DNA from: Anaerolineae bacterium
GTDB lineage: Bacteria > Chloroflexota > Anaerolineae > 4572-78 > J111
Direction of reading: 5' to 3'
Assembly (NCBI GenBank): GCA_023382535.1
Contig: JAHDWA010000002.1
Location: forward strand, 62,001-126,000
Length of the DNA: 64,000 bases
Positions 26,624 through 34,466 of the stretch are shown here, in pieces. Below the pieces are notes generated by a model that searched no databases, was not told the DNA's origin, and saw only the letters and a program-made list of their open reading frames with translations. Each line of letters opens with the position of its first letter. Position 1 is the first letter of the stretch. Position numbers and translations under genes: made by a program.

Positions 26624-27923
26624 AATGGTAGTCCTCCCTGGTTTTAAGGCCTACTACTATTGCAGTAAACCCTGCTATCAATGTAATCGTCGCAGAGATG
26701 AACATAGCCCATGCGGCTCCCAATCCAGCCCAGGTTGGAATCAAGACCCAAGCGGAAATGAACATTGAAAGCAACATGAAGCCATAAATCCATACCTGGA
26801 CTTTAAACATTCTGGCCGCTGTCAGACCATATCCGATAAAAGATTGGGCATTCAATATCAAATTTGCTGCCATCAACCAGACGAAAACGTTCACAAAACC
26901 GCCATACTCGGCCCGATATAATGTAGTCAATATGACTCGGCCAAAAATTAGGGCCACGATTACACTGCCTATGCCCAGACTTACGCCAATTGTCACTAGT
27001 TGTCCCAGTAAACCTATATACCTCTTCCTGTCTGTTGCATAGTAAAGGGATAATCTGCGAACTGATGATAAACCTAAAGCCCCAACGACGAGCTGTTGGG
27101 GTCTCATCATTGCCACCATTGCTGCAAAAAATCCTACGGCTGCTTCACCAGATCCTGCTAAAAAGTATTGCGGTAAATTGCCGTGCATAGTTATTAACAA
27201 TGAAACCAAGCCTAGCGGAAAAGCCGCCTTGGACAAGGAGAATATTCTGGATAAATTGGCTGCTTGTCGGAGGGTATCTCTGGTAATTAATGGTTTGGAA
27301 TCTATCACTACTGCTTGAGCACGGGGAATATCATAAAGTAATAGGGTTAGAATCCGGGCTATTAATAAGCCGATAACAACGAGATAAATATTAGGTGTAA
27401 TGAAAGCCAAAACAGTCGCTGCAATCAATGTCATTCCGCCCTGTAAAATCTGGGAGGATGAGGCCAAGTCCATGCGCTCTTGCTTTTGCATTAAACCTTG
27501 GTACAAATCCTTGATTAAAACAACAATTTGATTACACCCAAGGAGTATTATCAGAAAAAATAAGTGAGCCGGAAATATCTGAAGAACAGACAACAGTACC
27601 AACACTAATAGAGCTAATATGCTAGTGATTAGTCTTAAGAGAAAGTAGTCGGCAAAATTGTTTGCGTCTTCAACTGCTGAAACCTGAACATTTCGAAGCT
27701 GCAATCCACTAGCCGTAAAAATTGGGGTAACGATACTGAATGCCAAAGCATATTGACCAAAAGTTGTAGGGTCGAATAGCTTGGTTAGCAACACGATCAG
27801 TCCCCACTGTGTGCCGGCATAAAAAACGTTACCAATAAATGTCCAGGAAAAATTGGCTCGAAGTGACAAGCCTATGGACTTTTTTGTATTAAATTGATTG
27901 GTAGTAGGTAATTTTACAATCAA
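26607..27923 (-). CDS. Wzx-type polysaccharide flippase
   Basis: This 438-residue protein has twelve to fourteen hydrophobic segments and belongs to the polysaccharide biosynthesis (MATE/MVF superfamily) flippases. A TKLFDPTTFGQYALAFSI string in the second helix region is typical. It should carry the undecaprenyl-linked repeat unit across the membrane. It is the only Wzx in the window. The start is a TTG at 27923 with AGAGGA 6 bases upstream. It is the first gene after the structured leader 27924-28228, so read-through there would control the whole cassette. Confidence 0.85.
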   Translation of the reverse strand: MIVKLPTTNQFNTKKSIGLSLRANFSWTFIGNVFYAGTQWGLIVLLTKLFDPTTFGQYALAFSIVTPIFTASGLQLRNVQVSAVEDANNFADYFLLRLITSILALLVLVLLSVLQIFPAHLFFLIILLGCNQIVVLIKDLYQGLMQKQERMDLASSSQILQGGMTLIAATVLAFITPNIYLVVIGLLIARILTLLLYDIPRAQAVVIDSKPLITRDTLRQAANLSRIFSLSKAAFPLGLVSLLITMHGNLPQYFLAGSGEAAVGFFAAMVAMMRPQQLVVGALGLSSVRRLSLYYATDRKRYIGLLGQLVTIGVSLGIGSVIVALIFGRVILTTLYRAEYGGFVNVFVWLMAANLILNAQSFIGYGLTAARMFKVQVWIYGFMLLSMFISAWVLIPTWAGLGAAWAMFISATITLIAGFTAIVVGLKTREDYHCDNTH

Positions 27924-27990
27924 TACTTATCCTCTATAAACTGCTGCTCCGAGAGCTTGTTCTGTTTACACGGGGGAAGAATAATTTTGG

Positions 27991-28001
27991 CAGGCTCCGC
28001 C
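27991..28001 (-). promoter_or_regulatory. ops-like motif in the leader
   Basis: GGCGGAGCCTG on the minus strand, directly after hairpin D, resembles the E. coli RfaH recruitment element ops (GGCGGTAGNNTG) with one base missing and one or two changes. RfaH is a NusG paralog, and the gene just upstream encodes another. The match is short and from a distant phylum, so it may be chance. Confidence 0.25.
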
Positions 28002-28026
28002 GTCCCGGCGCGAGAAGCGCCCGGAC
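28002..28026 (-). other. Stable GC-rich hairpin (leader hairpin D)
   Basis: On the minus strand GTCCGGGCGC pairs with GCGCCGGGAC across the loop TTCTC, nine of ten positions being Watson-Crick. It lies immediately after the U7 tract of the candidate terminator and inside the long-range stem of switch C. It could act as a pause hairpin or a recognition element for the NusG paralog. Confidence 0.55.
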
Positions 28027-28047
28027 AAAAAAAGAGTATATCACTCT
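28027..28047 (-). terminator. Candidate conditional intrinsic terminator
   Basis: The RNA reads AGAGT-GATAT-ACUCU followed by a run of seven U (28033-28027). The stem is short, so alone it would be weak. Its 5' arm is shared with two alternative pairings described for the leader, which is the arrangement of a regulated terminator ahead of the flippase gene. Confidence 0.5.
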
Positions 28048-28228
28048 CCGGAGCAGCGGCTACAACAGAGAGTGTTGGCATGCCGTAGGGCCAGCCCTGA
28101 AGCTGAGCTTCAAAACCTGGCTAGCCTTGAATGAACTGGTAAAGGAGTTCTGAGTCTAACGTCTGGCAGTTACCGGTGTAAGATTAGGTAACGTGGTCGA
28201 GATCGGGAACCGGGACGTTAGCTGCAAT

Positions 28229-28792
28229 TTAATGAACGATAATGGGACGGCCGCGGCCACGGGTGCGGCGCGGCGGTCTCGAGATAGACGCTTCTTGATC
28301 CGGTGAAAACTTCGCCAGATCGGTTACATTGACTTTTACCCGGCTGGCCTGTCCCAGGACGCTTAACAAGATTTGCACGCGTTGGGATGACGGCGCTGAC
28401 CGGTCAAAAATAGCCACCATCTCTTTAAAGGGACCGTCAATAATCCGTACGGTATCACCGGGTTTAAAATTGTGCCCAGGGTAGCCGCCCGCTGCTTTCA
28501 GTTCGCTCAAGCGGTGCTGGATGAGTTCGATCACTTCATCCGGCAGAGGGATGGGCTGGTTATCAAAGGCCACAATCCGGCGCAGACCGGGGACCCACTC
28601 CACGAATGAAGACGACACCGTGTTAAAGTCTATTTTGATAAAAAGATAGCCAGGGAAAAAAGGGCATGTTTTATCTTTTGCCTGTGGCTGGGAGATTTCA
28701 GGTAGATAGGACTGTATGCCTCGGTTCTGAAGTACCGTTGTAACTTGATGCTCCATGTTTAACTTGGTGTGAAGGACATACCATCGTTCCAT
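28229..28792 (-). CDS. NusG-paralog transcription antiterminator (RfaH/UpxY/LoaP-like)
   Basis: This 187-residue protein has an N-terminal NGN domain (1-100: WYVLHTKLNMEHQV, QPQAKDKTCPFFPGYLFI, PGLRRIVAFDNQPIPLPD). A C-terminal KOW domain follows (about 112-168: FKPGDTVRIIDGPFKEMVAIF), then a basic tail RRTRGRGRP. Housekeeping NusG is usually beside secE/rplK, while this one heads a polysaccharide locus, as RfaH-type specialised paralogs do. It should bind elongating RNA polymerase and let it pass terminators downstream, here most likely the switch region at 27924-28228. The basic tail is unusual and could contact RNA. It is divergent from the REC-HDOD gene. Confidence 0.88.
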   Translation of the reverse strand: MERWYVLHTKLNMEHQVTTVLQNRGIQSYLPEISQPQAKDKTCPFFPGYLFIKIDFNTVSSSFVEWVPGLRRIVAFDNQPIPLPDEVIELIQHRLSELKAAGGYPGHNFKPGDTVRIIDGPFKEMVAIFDRSAPSSQRVQILLSVLGQASRVKVNVTDLAKFSPDQEASISRPPRRTRGRGRPIIVH

Positions 28793-29177
28793 CTTCGATC
28801 CTTACGCCCGGTGGCAATGTTACGGTTATGAATAAAAACCATAGAAACAATTTGATAATACTCTACAAAGGATAAAACATCAGTAAAAGAAACGTTAAGT
28901 ACAAGTAAAAATAACGTAAAAGAGAAGATGAAATCCTGACACGCAGGGGAAGCTCAAGAATTATGTAAAAATTGTAAAAGGAGGACTGAGCCGGCAAAGG
29001 GGGCCAAAAGGGTGATAATCATCCGAACCCTTAAGCAGTTACCCTTTACTCATCCTTTATGCAGATTGGTAAGCTAGGTGCCGAATTAATGAGGGATGAA
29101 GAAATTTTTACGGTTTTCAGGCATGAGGCTGTTATCTGCCTGTCGCTTGAGGTTAACCGAGGAAGCAGGTAGATTTA
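28793..29177. other. Divergent intergenic region (385 bases)
   Basis: This region separates the NusG paralog (minus) from the REC-HDOD gene (plus). No open frame in it looks coding. It is AT-rich on its left half and carries the GTAAAA cluster described separately. An AAGGGT/ACCCTT pair (around 29008-29032) could form a small hairpin on the plus strand. Promoters for both genes must lie here, but no hexamer pair was good enough to call. Confidence 0.5.
28883..28980. promoter_or_regulatory. Cluster of five GTAAAA repeats upstream of the NusG paralog
   Basis: GTAAAA occurs at 28883, 28905, 28916, 28965 and 28974 on the plus strand (TTTTAC on the strand of the NusG gene). Intervals of 22 and 11 bases put three copies on one DNA face. 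The region is 90-190 bases upstream of the NusG-like start and could be an operator or curved DNA; no known factor is identified. Confidence 0.4.
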
Positions 29178-30389
29178 ATGCCGGATAAAGTGCGAATTTT
29201 GTTTGTTGACGACGAGCCCAGGGTCTTGCAGGACCTCCGCCGCACCCTGAACTCAATGATCGAGCAGTGGGAGATGACCTTTGTCGAAAGCGGAGTTGAA
29301 GCACTGGAAACGCTTCGGCTTGCCGAGAAGCCTTTTGAGGTGATTGTAACTGATATGCGTATGCCGGGCCTGGACGGCACGGAACTGCTGAAAATGGTCA
29401 AAGAGCAGTATCCCCAGATGACCCGGATGATCTTATCCGGCTATGGCGATAGCGAGGTGGCCTTGCGGGCTGTTGGCCTGACCCACCAATACCTGTCCAA
29501 ACCCTGTGATAAAGAGACATTGATCTCTGCCCTGGCTCAAACCCATGCCCTGCGGGATTTGCTGGCGGCGGATGAACTTAAGACGTTGATCGCTCAAATG
29601 GGGTCGTTACCCAGCCTGCCAACCGTACAGAGCGCCCTTATGCGAGAACTTCACTCACCCAATGCTTCCATCAAAGAGGTGGGCCGGATTATTGTGCAGG
29701 ATATTGGGATGACTACCCAGATTCTCCAACTGGTCAACTCGGCTTTTTTTGGCCTCCGCTGGCAGATCTCCGACCCAACCCAGGCCGTGGCGCTCCTCGG
29801 TCTGGATACAATCAAGGCCCTCCTTTTTTCGATCCAGATCTTTTCCCAGTTTGATCAAACCAGGCTGGGGATAAACTGGTTTAACTCCTTTCAGGAGCAT
29901 GGTTTTATGGTGGGAACCCTGGCCAGGCGTATCGCCGAGGTCGAACAAGCCGCCAAGTGGTTGGTTGATTATGCTTTTATTGCCGGCTTGCTGCATGATA
30001 TTGGCAAGCTGATATTGGCCGCGAACTTACCCGAGAAATATAAAGTAGTCCTCAAGCGTTCGACGGAAGAAGGTGACAGCTTGTCTCAAATGGAGCACGA
30101 GCTGTTTGGGGCGAGTCACGCGGAAGTGGGCGCTTACCTGTTAGGGCTGTGGGGAGTCCCTGATCCCGTCGTAGAGGCGCTGGCTTTTCACCATACCCCG
30201 CTGAAAAAACTGACCAGGGAATTTAGCCCGCTAACCGCCGTATACATTGCCAATGCTTTGGCCAGAGAAATACCGCCAACCGGCGAAATAGAGCAGGTCG
30301 CAGGAGTTGACGCCGTCTATCTGGCAGAACTGGGTCTAACCGAACGATGGCCCCTGTGGCTAAGATGCTGCCAAGAAGTGATGGGCTGA
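29178..30389 (+). CDS. Response regulator with HDOD output domain
   Basis: This 403-residue protein has a receiver domain (1-120) with acidic pocket VDDE near residue 10, phospho-acceptor Asp59 in VTDMRMPG, Thr/Ser switch at LSGYG and Lys in LSKPCDK. It is followed by an HDOD domain (about 140-340: LPSLPTVQSALMREL, TTQILQLVNSAFFG, FIAGLLHDIGKLIL). The HDIGKL string recalls the HD phosphohydrolase motif, though HDOD domains usually lack full catalysis. Such proteins often act in motility, biofilm or second-messenger control. It is the only plus-strand gene and is convergent with the histidine kinase gene. AGGAAG and AGGT upstream of the ATG serve as ribosome site. Confidence 0.88.
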   Translation: MPDKVRILFVDDEPRVLQDLRRTLNSMIEQWEMTFVESGVEALETLRLAEKPFEVIVTDMRMPGLDGTELLKMVKEQYPQMTRMILSGYGDSEVALRAVGLTHQYLSKPCDKETLISALAQTHALRDLLAADELKTLIAQMGSLPSLPTVQSALMRELHSPNASIKEVGRIIVQDIGMTTQILQLVNSAFFGLRWQISDPTQAVALLGLDTIKALLFSIQIFSQFDQTRLGINWFNSFQEHGFMVGTLARRIAEVEQAAKWLVDYAFIAGLLHDIGKLILAANLPEKYKVVLKRSTEEGDSLSQMEHELFGASHAEVGAYLLGLWGVPDPVVEALAFHHTPLKKLTREFSPLTAVYIANALAREIPPTGEIEQVAGVDAVYLAELGLTERWPLWLRCCQEVMG

Positions 30390-30471
30390 GGAAACGTTCA
30401 CGCCTTTATTCCGCGTCAATAGAACTTGCGAAGATAACAGGCCAGGTGCTGCCGGAAGCAGTTGTCTGGCG

Positions 30472-30506
30472 CTGCCTCTTATGGGTTTGGTTTTGAGGCA
30501 GATTTT
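30472..30506 (+). terminator. Intrinsic terminator candidate after the REC-HDOD gene
   Basis: CTGCCTC (30472-30478) pairs with GAGGCAG (30495-30501) around a 16-base loop, followed by ATTTTAT. It lies 83 bases after the REC-HDOD stop, in the gap between convergent genes. The large loop and short T-run lower confidence. Confidence 0.45.
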
Positions 30507-30541
30507 ATGGGCGCGGCTTCACTGATCTGAAAATGGTCCCT

Positions 30542-33500
30542 CTAGATAGGGAAAGTGACGGTGACCGTTGTACCCGGCTGGTCAGGCTGGCTGTAAACCT
30601 CAATCTGACCGCGATGCTGTTCCACAATCGTGTGGCAGGTATAAAGCCCCAGGCCCAGCCCCTGGCCGGGAGGTTTGGTCGTAAAGAACGGCTGAAACAG
30701 ACGTTTTTGGTGTTCCGGAGCAATCCCGCCGCCATTATCAACAAATTGAACTTTGATCTGGCCAGCGGGGGTTTGTCCGGCAAAAATTTCGATAGTTCCA
30801 GTCTGTCCTTTTTCAACGATAGCATCGTGGGCGTTAAGTAACAGATTCATCCAGAGCAGTTTCAAATGGCTGGCACTGGCAATAATCGGGGGGATATCGT
30901 TAATCTGCTTGACCACCTCAATATTGCTTTTGCGCAACGGCTGGGCCACAAGGGCCAAACCGTCTTCTATCGTTTTTTGGATATCGGTTTCAAACCAATC
31001 GTAACTCTCCTGAGTAGAAAACTCGAGCAGGTTCTGCACAATTTGGCGGATTTGCATGCCTGATTCAACGATATCTTGCATTACCGGATAATCCGGCGAT
31101 TCAGGCTCAAGCTCCAGCAACTGCCCGTTGGCAATGATCACGGTGAGCGGATTGTTGATTTGATGGGCAACACTGGCCGCCAGCCGGCCCACGATGGCTA
31201 AGTTAGCCGAGTGAAACAGCGAAGCCTGTAACTGCCGTTTTTCGGAGACATCCTGAGCCAAGATAATAACCTGGCCCACCCTTCTTTTTTCTGCTTCTTC
31301 CGGCAGCGCGTTTGAGGCAAATGAGAGAAAAATGGGATAGGTTCTTACGGCGCGGTCAACAAAAGATCCTCTCTGGAACGCGTCGGCCTGACTTTCCCAA
31401 TTACCCTCATGGCCTGTGGCAAAAGTGTTCATTACGATGCTGGTCAAGGCCGGGGCCGCCTCACCCCATAAGGAGGCATCACACGCCCGCCCAATAAGCG
31501 ACTCGGGCGATACTCCCAGCCTTTTTGCCTCGGCTTGATTGATGGCAACAATCTGCATCGCCTCATTCACAATGTACAAACCATCGGTAATTCCATCAAA
31601 GAGAGCCTGCAATGTTTTGTGGCTGCGCAGAATTTCTGCCTGATGCTGGGCCAGGTCACGATAAGCCAGCGATAACTCACGGAATAGATTAGCATTTTGA
31701 ATGGCAATCGAGGCGTGATTGGCAAATGTATTGAGCAAGGTTTCATCGCCGGACAAAAAGGCATCTGGGCGCGGACTCTCTATCGAGATAGCCCCAATAA
31801 CCCTTTCATTGACTTTAAGGGGGGCGATTAACAGCGACCAGGCAGATTGCTGTGCATCGAACCAAACCATTCGCCGGGGGATCTTTTGCCGGGCAGCCTG
31901 CTGCATAACCTGGGTTCGATAAAGTTCCAGTTCCGCCGGCGCAGGTATATTTTGTTTGCTTGCCCTGGCCTCAAGGGTAAACCCGGCGTTCTCCTCACGG
32001 AGAAGATACAGCCAGCTATGGGTAGCGACGGGAATTGTTTTGGTCGCGGCGTGGACAACCAGGTCAAACACCCGGCTCAGGTCGAGGGTGTTAATGATAC
32101 TTTGACTGATGACTCCCAGCGCTTCAGTTTGCTGCAAGCGCCAGCGAACTTCTTCATAAAGACGAGTGTTTTCAATGGCGGTGGTAGCTTGGGCGGCAAT
32201 AACCTGGATAAGCCGGATGTCGTCGGCGGTAAAAGCGTTAATCTTTTCGCTGCCCAGTTCTAAAACACCGGTAGGAAATTTGCTGGACCGGCTTAAAGGA
32301 ACGGCCAACCAGCTCTGGATGCTGCATCTCTCAGTTTCATCAACGGAAGCATCGCCCGCTTGGGCCTGGATGACCGTCACATTTTGCTCAGGAGTGGGGT
32401 GATCGGTGCGGGAATCTGCCAGCAGGTGTAAGGCAATTTCGGCAGACCGCCGCCGGTCAGCATCTGTCAGAGCCAGTTCTTCACCGGAGGTAATTACCGA
32501 AGCCAGACGGTGGTTTTCTGGGGCGTAGAGATAGACGTGGCCTACAGCAGCCCCGGTCAGGTGGCGGGTAATGGTTAATATGGCCGATAAAGTTTCTTGC
32601 AGATCAAGGGTGCGGTTGATAACCTGCCCGGCTTCGTACAGGGCTTCAAGTTCGTCTACCCGCCGGGCTTCGGCGTACAACTGGGCATTTTGCATGGCAA
32701 TAGTGGCCTGGGCAGCCAGCATAGTTAAAAGCTGGCTGTAGTCTTCGTCAAAAGCGGCTGGTTCTTGACTGATGACAGCTAAAGCCCCCAACGCAGAATC
32801 AGCCTGGATCAACGGCTCAATGATTAATGATTTGGCCTTAACTTCGCCTGAACCGTGGGCGTCTGGTTCTGGTGGCAGCCAATGAGGGTCGTAAAGGGTC
32901 TGTTTTTGGTTCAGGACCTGGGAAATCAGGTTCTTGGAGAAAGGAAGACTGTTCACCTCAGCCGTTTGATTGTCCAACCCCTGCACAACCAGTTCTCTAC
33001 CCGCCGCTTCATAACAGACTAACGCCAGTTCAACTTCGGGCAAAACATTAAAAGCAGCTTCTAAAATGGTACGGATAACTTCTGATTGGTCTAAATTTGC
33101 GGCAATCCGTTGGCTGGCCTGGACCAGGGCATTGCGAGTGCAGACTTGGCGCTGCAAATTGGCCAAAAGCTTCTCTTTTTCAAGTTTCAAGTGGTGATAG
33201 GTCAGAACGCGTTGGACACTAAAAAGTAAATCTTGAGCTTTGAAAGGTTTGGTAAGATAATCGTAGGCCCCTTGACGCAAAGCATCTACGGCCGAGTCCA
33301 GCGATCCGTGGGCGGTAATAAAAACAACTTCCGTAGCCGGCCAGCGGGTTTTGACCTCAGCTAAAACATCCAGGCCGTTCAGTTCCGGCATCATCAGGTC
33401 AGAGACGACCAGGTCAAAAGAGCTGCCGGCGAGCATGGCGAGGGCCTGATAGCCATCGGCCGCCATCTCGACCAGATAACCTTCCTCGCATAATACCGTC

Positions 33501-33562
33501 GCCACCCATTCTCGTACAAAAGGCTCATCATCTACGACCAGGATACGATCTCTGAACTCCAT
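30542..33562 (-). CDS. Hybrid sensor histidine kinase: REC-GAF-GAF-GAF-PAS-HisKA-HATPase
   Basis: This 1006-residue soluble protein starts with a receiver domain (5-122; VSDLMMPELNG holds the phospho-acceptor Asp). Three GAF domains follow (roughly 150-295, 310-470 and 490-640), then a PAS domain (about 655-770). The kinase core has phospho-acceptor His800 in VAHQINNPL, the N-box NLLLNAHDA near 907, DNGGG near 943 and GLGLGL near 972. With no membrane segment it should sense cytoplasmic signals or partner proteins. A receiver ahead of the sensor domains suggests it is itself under phosphorelay control. It lies 55 bases after the OmpR-type regulator gene, its likely partner. Confidence 0.9.
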   Translation of the reverse strand: MEFRDRILVVDDEPFVREWVATVLCEEGYLVEMAADGYQALAMLAGSSFDLVVSDLMMPELNGLDVLAEVKTRWPATEVVFITAHGSLDSAVDALRQGAYDYLTKPFKAQDLLFSVQRVLTYHHLKLEKEKLLANLQRQVCTRNALVQASQRIAANLDQSEVIRTILEAAFNVLPEVELALVCYEAAGRELVVQGLDNQTAEVNSLPFSKNLISQVLNQKQTLYDPHWLPPEPDAHGSGEVKAKSLIIEPLIQADSALGALAVISQEPAAFDEDYSQLLTMLAAQATIAMQNAQLYAEARRVDELEALYEAGQVINRTLDLQETLSAILTITRHLTGAAVGHVYLYAPENHRLASVITSGEELALTDADRRRSAEIALHLLADSRTDHPTPEQNVTVIQAQAGDASVDETERCSIQSWLAVPLSRSSKFPTGVLELGSEKINAFTADDIRLIQVIAAQATTAIENTRLYEEVRWRLQQTEALGVISQSIINTLDLSRVFDLVVHAATKTIPVATHSWLYLLREENAGFTLEARASKQNIPAPAELELYRTQVMQQAARQKIPRRMVWFDAQQSAWSLLIAPLKVNERVIGAISIESPRPDAFLSGDETLLNTFANHASIAIQNANLFRELSLAYRDLAQHQAEILRSHKTLQALFDGITDGLYIVNEAMQIVAINQAEAKRLGVSPESLIGRACDASLWGEAAPALTSIVMNTFATGHEGNWESQADAFQRGSFVDRAVRTYPIFLSFASNALPEEAEKRRVGQVIILAQDVSEKRQLQASLFHSANLAIVGRLAASVAHQINNPLTVIIANGQLLELEPESPDYPVMQDIVESGMQIRQIVQNLLEFSTQESYDWFETDIQKTIEDGLALVAQPLRKSNIEVVKQINDIPPIIASASHLKLLWMNLLLNAHDAIVEKGQTGTIEIFAGQTPAGQIKVQFVDNGGGIAPEHQKRLFQPFFTTKPPGQGLGLGLYTCHTIVEQHRGQIEVYSQPDQPGTTVTVTFPI

Positions 33563-33617
33563 TACGAAGCAATCCTATCAAAACTTCTTATTGGCCCGGC
33601 GGAAGCTGGACCCCCCA

Positions 33618-34313
33618 TTATTCAGTGGCGATGGTATAGCCGTGCCGGGGGACAGTGAGAATAAAACGGGGATGCTGAATATCAGGCTCTATCTTGAGCC
33701 GTAGATTTCTAATGTGCATCCGCACCAAATCGGGGCTGCCGGTGTCACTGGGGTAATCCCACAATTCGCGCAGCAGCCGTTCCCCCCCAAACACCTGGCC
33801 AGGATGGCTCATGAGATGATACATTAAATCAAATTCTACCGGCGTTAAGAGGACGGTTTTTTCGCCGATACTTAACTGGTAGTTTTGGCAATTAAGGCAG
33901 AGCTGTCCAATGATGAGTTGTTCGGTGTTTGCGGGATCTGTTTCGGCGGTGGTGCGACGAATAATCGCCTGTACGCGGAGAAGAAGTTCGCGCACATCAA
34001 AAGGCTTGGTCAGATAGTCATCCGCGCCGGCCTCAAAACCGTCAATTTTATCCTCTACCCGGCCCCTGGCAGTCAGAAATAAGATGGGTACAGTGCTGAG
34101 CGTTGGATCATAGCGAAGTTCTTTACAAACCTGAAAACCGTCCATACCGGGCATGTTAATATCAAGGATTACCAGGTCAGGTTTTTCACGCCGGGCAATC
34201 TTGAGGGCATCCGGACCGTTATAGGCCACCCGTACCTGATATTCCCGCCGCAGTGTTCGCTCGATCGTTAAAGCAATGCGTTCTTCGTCGTCAACGACCA
34301 GTATGTTTGTCAT
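33618..34313 (-). CDS. OmpR/PhoB-family response regulator
   Basis: This 231-residue protein has a receiver domain (1-118) with acidic DDEE at 8-11, phospho-acceptor Asp51 in VILDINMPG and Lys in YLTKPFD. The C-terminal winged-helix DNA-binding domain (about 135-230) has LTPVEFDLMYHLMSHPGQ and the recognition-helix region LVRMHIRNLRLKI. It should bind DNA as a dimer when phosphorylated by the REC-GAF-PAS kinase encoded 55 bases downstream. An extended -10 promoter at 34450-34458 starts the unit. The target genes cannot be read from the window. Confidence 0.92.
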   Translation of the reverse strand: MTNILVVDDEERIALTIERTLRREYQVRVAYNGPDALKIARREKPDLVILDINMPGMDGFQVCKELRYDPTLSTVPILFLTARGRVEDKIDGFEAGADDYLTKPFDVRELLLRVQAIIRRTTAETDPANTEQLIIGQLCLNCQNYQLSIGEKTVLLTPVEFDLMYHLMSHPGQVFGGERLLRELWDYPSDTGSPDLVRMHIRNLRLKIEPDIQHPRFILTVPRHGYTIATE

Positions 34314-34340
34314 AGTTACCTACCCCTGAAAATAACAGAT

Positions 34341-34401
34341 GGTAGACGGCAGCCAGAAGGCAGGGAAATGAAAACCCTTGCCGCCTCGCTGCCCGGCTAC
34401 C
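34341..34401. repeat. Long imperfect hairpin, REP-like
   Basis: GGTAG...CTACC close a 61-base element with inner pairs GGCAGC/GCTGCC, AGGC/GCCT and AAGGG/CCCT around a 9-base TTTTCATTT loop. It lies in the untranslated leader of the OmpR-type regulator. The size and form are like dispersed palindromic repeats; a regulatory role is possible. Confidence 0.55.
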
Positions 34402-34449
34402 TTTTCATAATTGGCGACGTGCCACAGACATGTGAACACTCTTACTATT

Positions 34450-34458
34450 ATTATACCA
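34450..34458 (-). promoter_or_regulatory. Extended -10 promoter of the OmpR regulator/kinase operon
   Basis: TGGTATAAT on the minus strand combines the TGN extension with a perfect TATAAT. No good -35 lies at the right distance, which extended -10 promoters tolerate. It starts 137 bases before the regulator ATG and just after the sortase stop, so it gives the two-component genes their own transcript. Confidence 0.6.
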
Positions 34459-34466
34459 TACTAAAC

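Larger units (their letters stand above)
27924..28228 (-). promoter_or_regulatory. Structured leader RNA between NusG paralog and polysaccharide operon
   Basis: These 305 bases hold no gene but are dense in pairing on the minus-strand RNA. Stem A: CTAACGTC with GACGTTAG (28214-28221 with 28156-28163), enclosing GTTACC/GGTAAC (28187-28192 with 28169-28174). Stem B: GCCAG/CTGGC around GAAGC/GCTTC (28090-28121). Switch C offers three exclusive pairings of the same segment near 28042-28057. These are CACTCTC/GAGAGTG (28068-28074 with 28042-28048), a short AGAGT/ACTCT stem before U7, and a 13-pair stem with one bulge joining 28044-28057 to 27943-27955. Hairpin D lies at 28002-28026. This resembles an attenuator with anti-terminator and anti-anti-terminator arms. 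Its function is inferred from structure and from the NusG-like gene just upstream. Confidence 0.6.

Noticed and set aside
29107..29136. TTTACG-N17-TGTTAT as promoter of the REC-HDOD gene
   Set aside because: Only four of six matches in each hexamer in an AT-rich region; cannot be separated from chance.
28793..29177. Possible c-di-GMP or other known riboswitch ahead of the signalling or NusG-like genes
   Set aside because: No GEMM-type or other riboswitch core that I can recognise; only short pairings seen.
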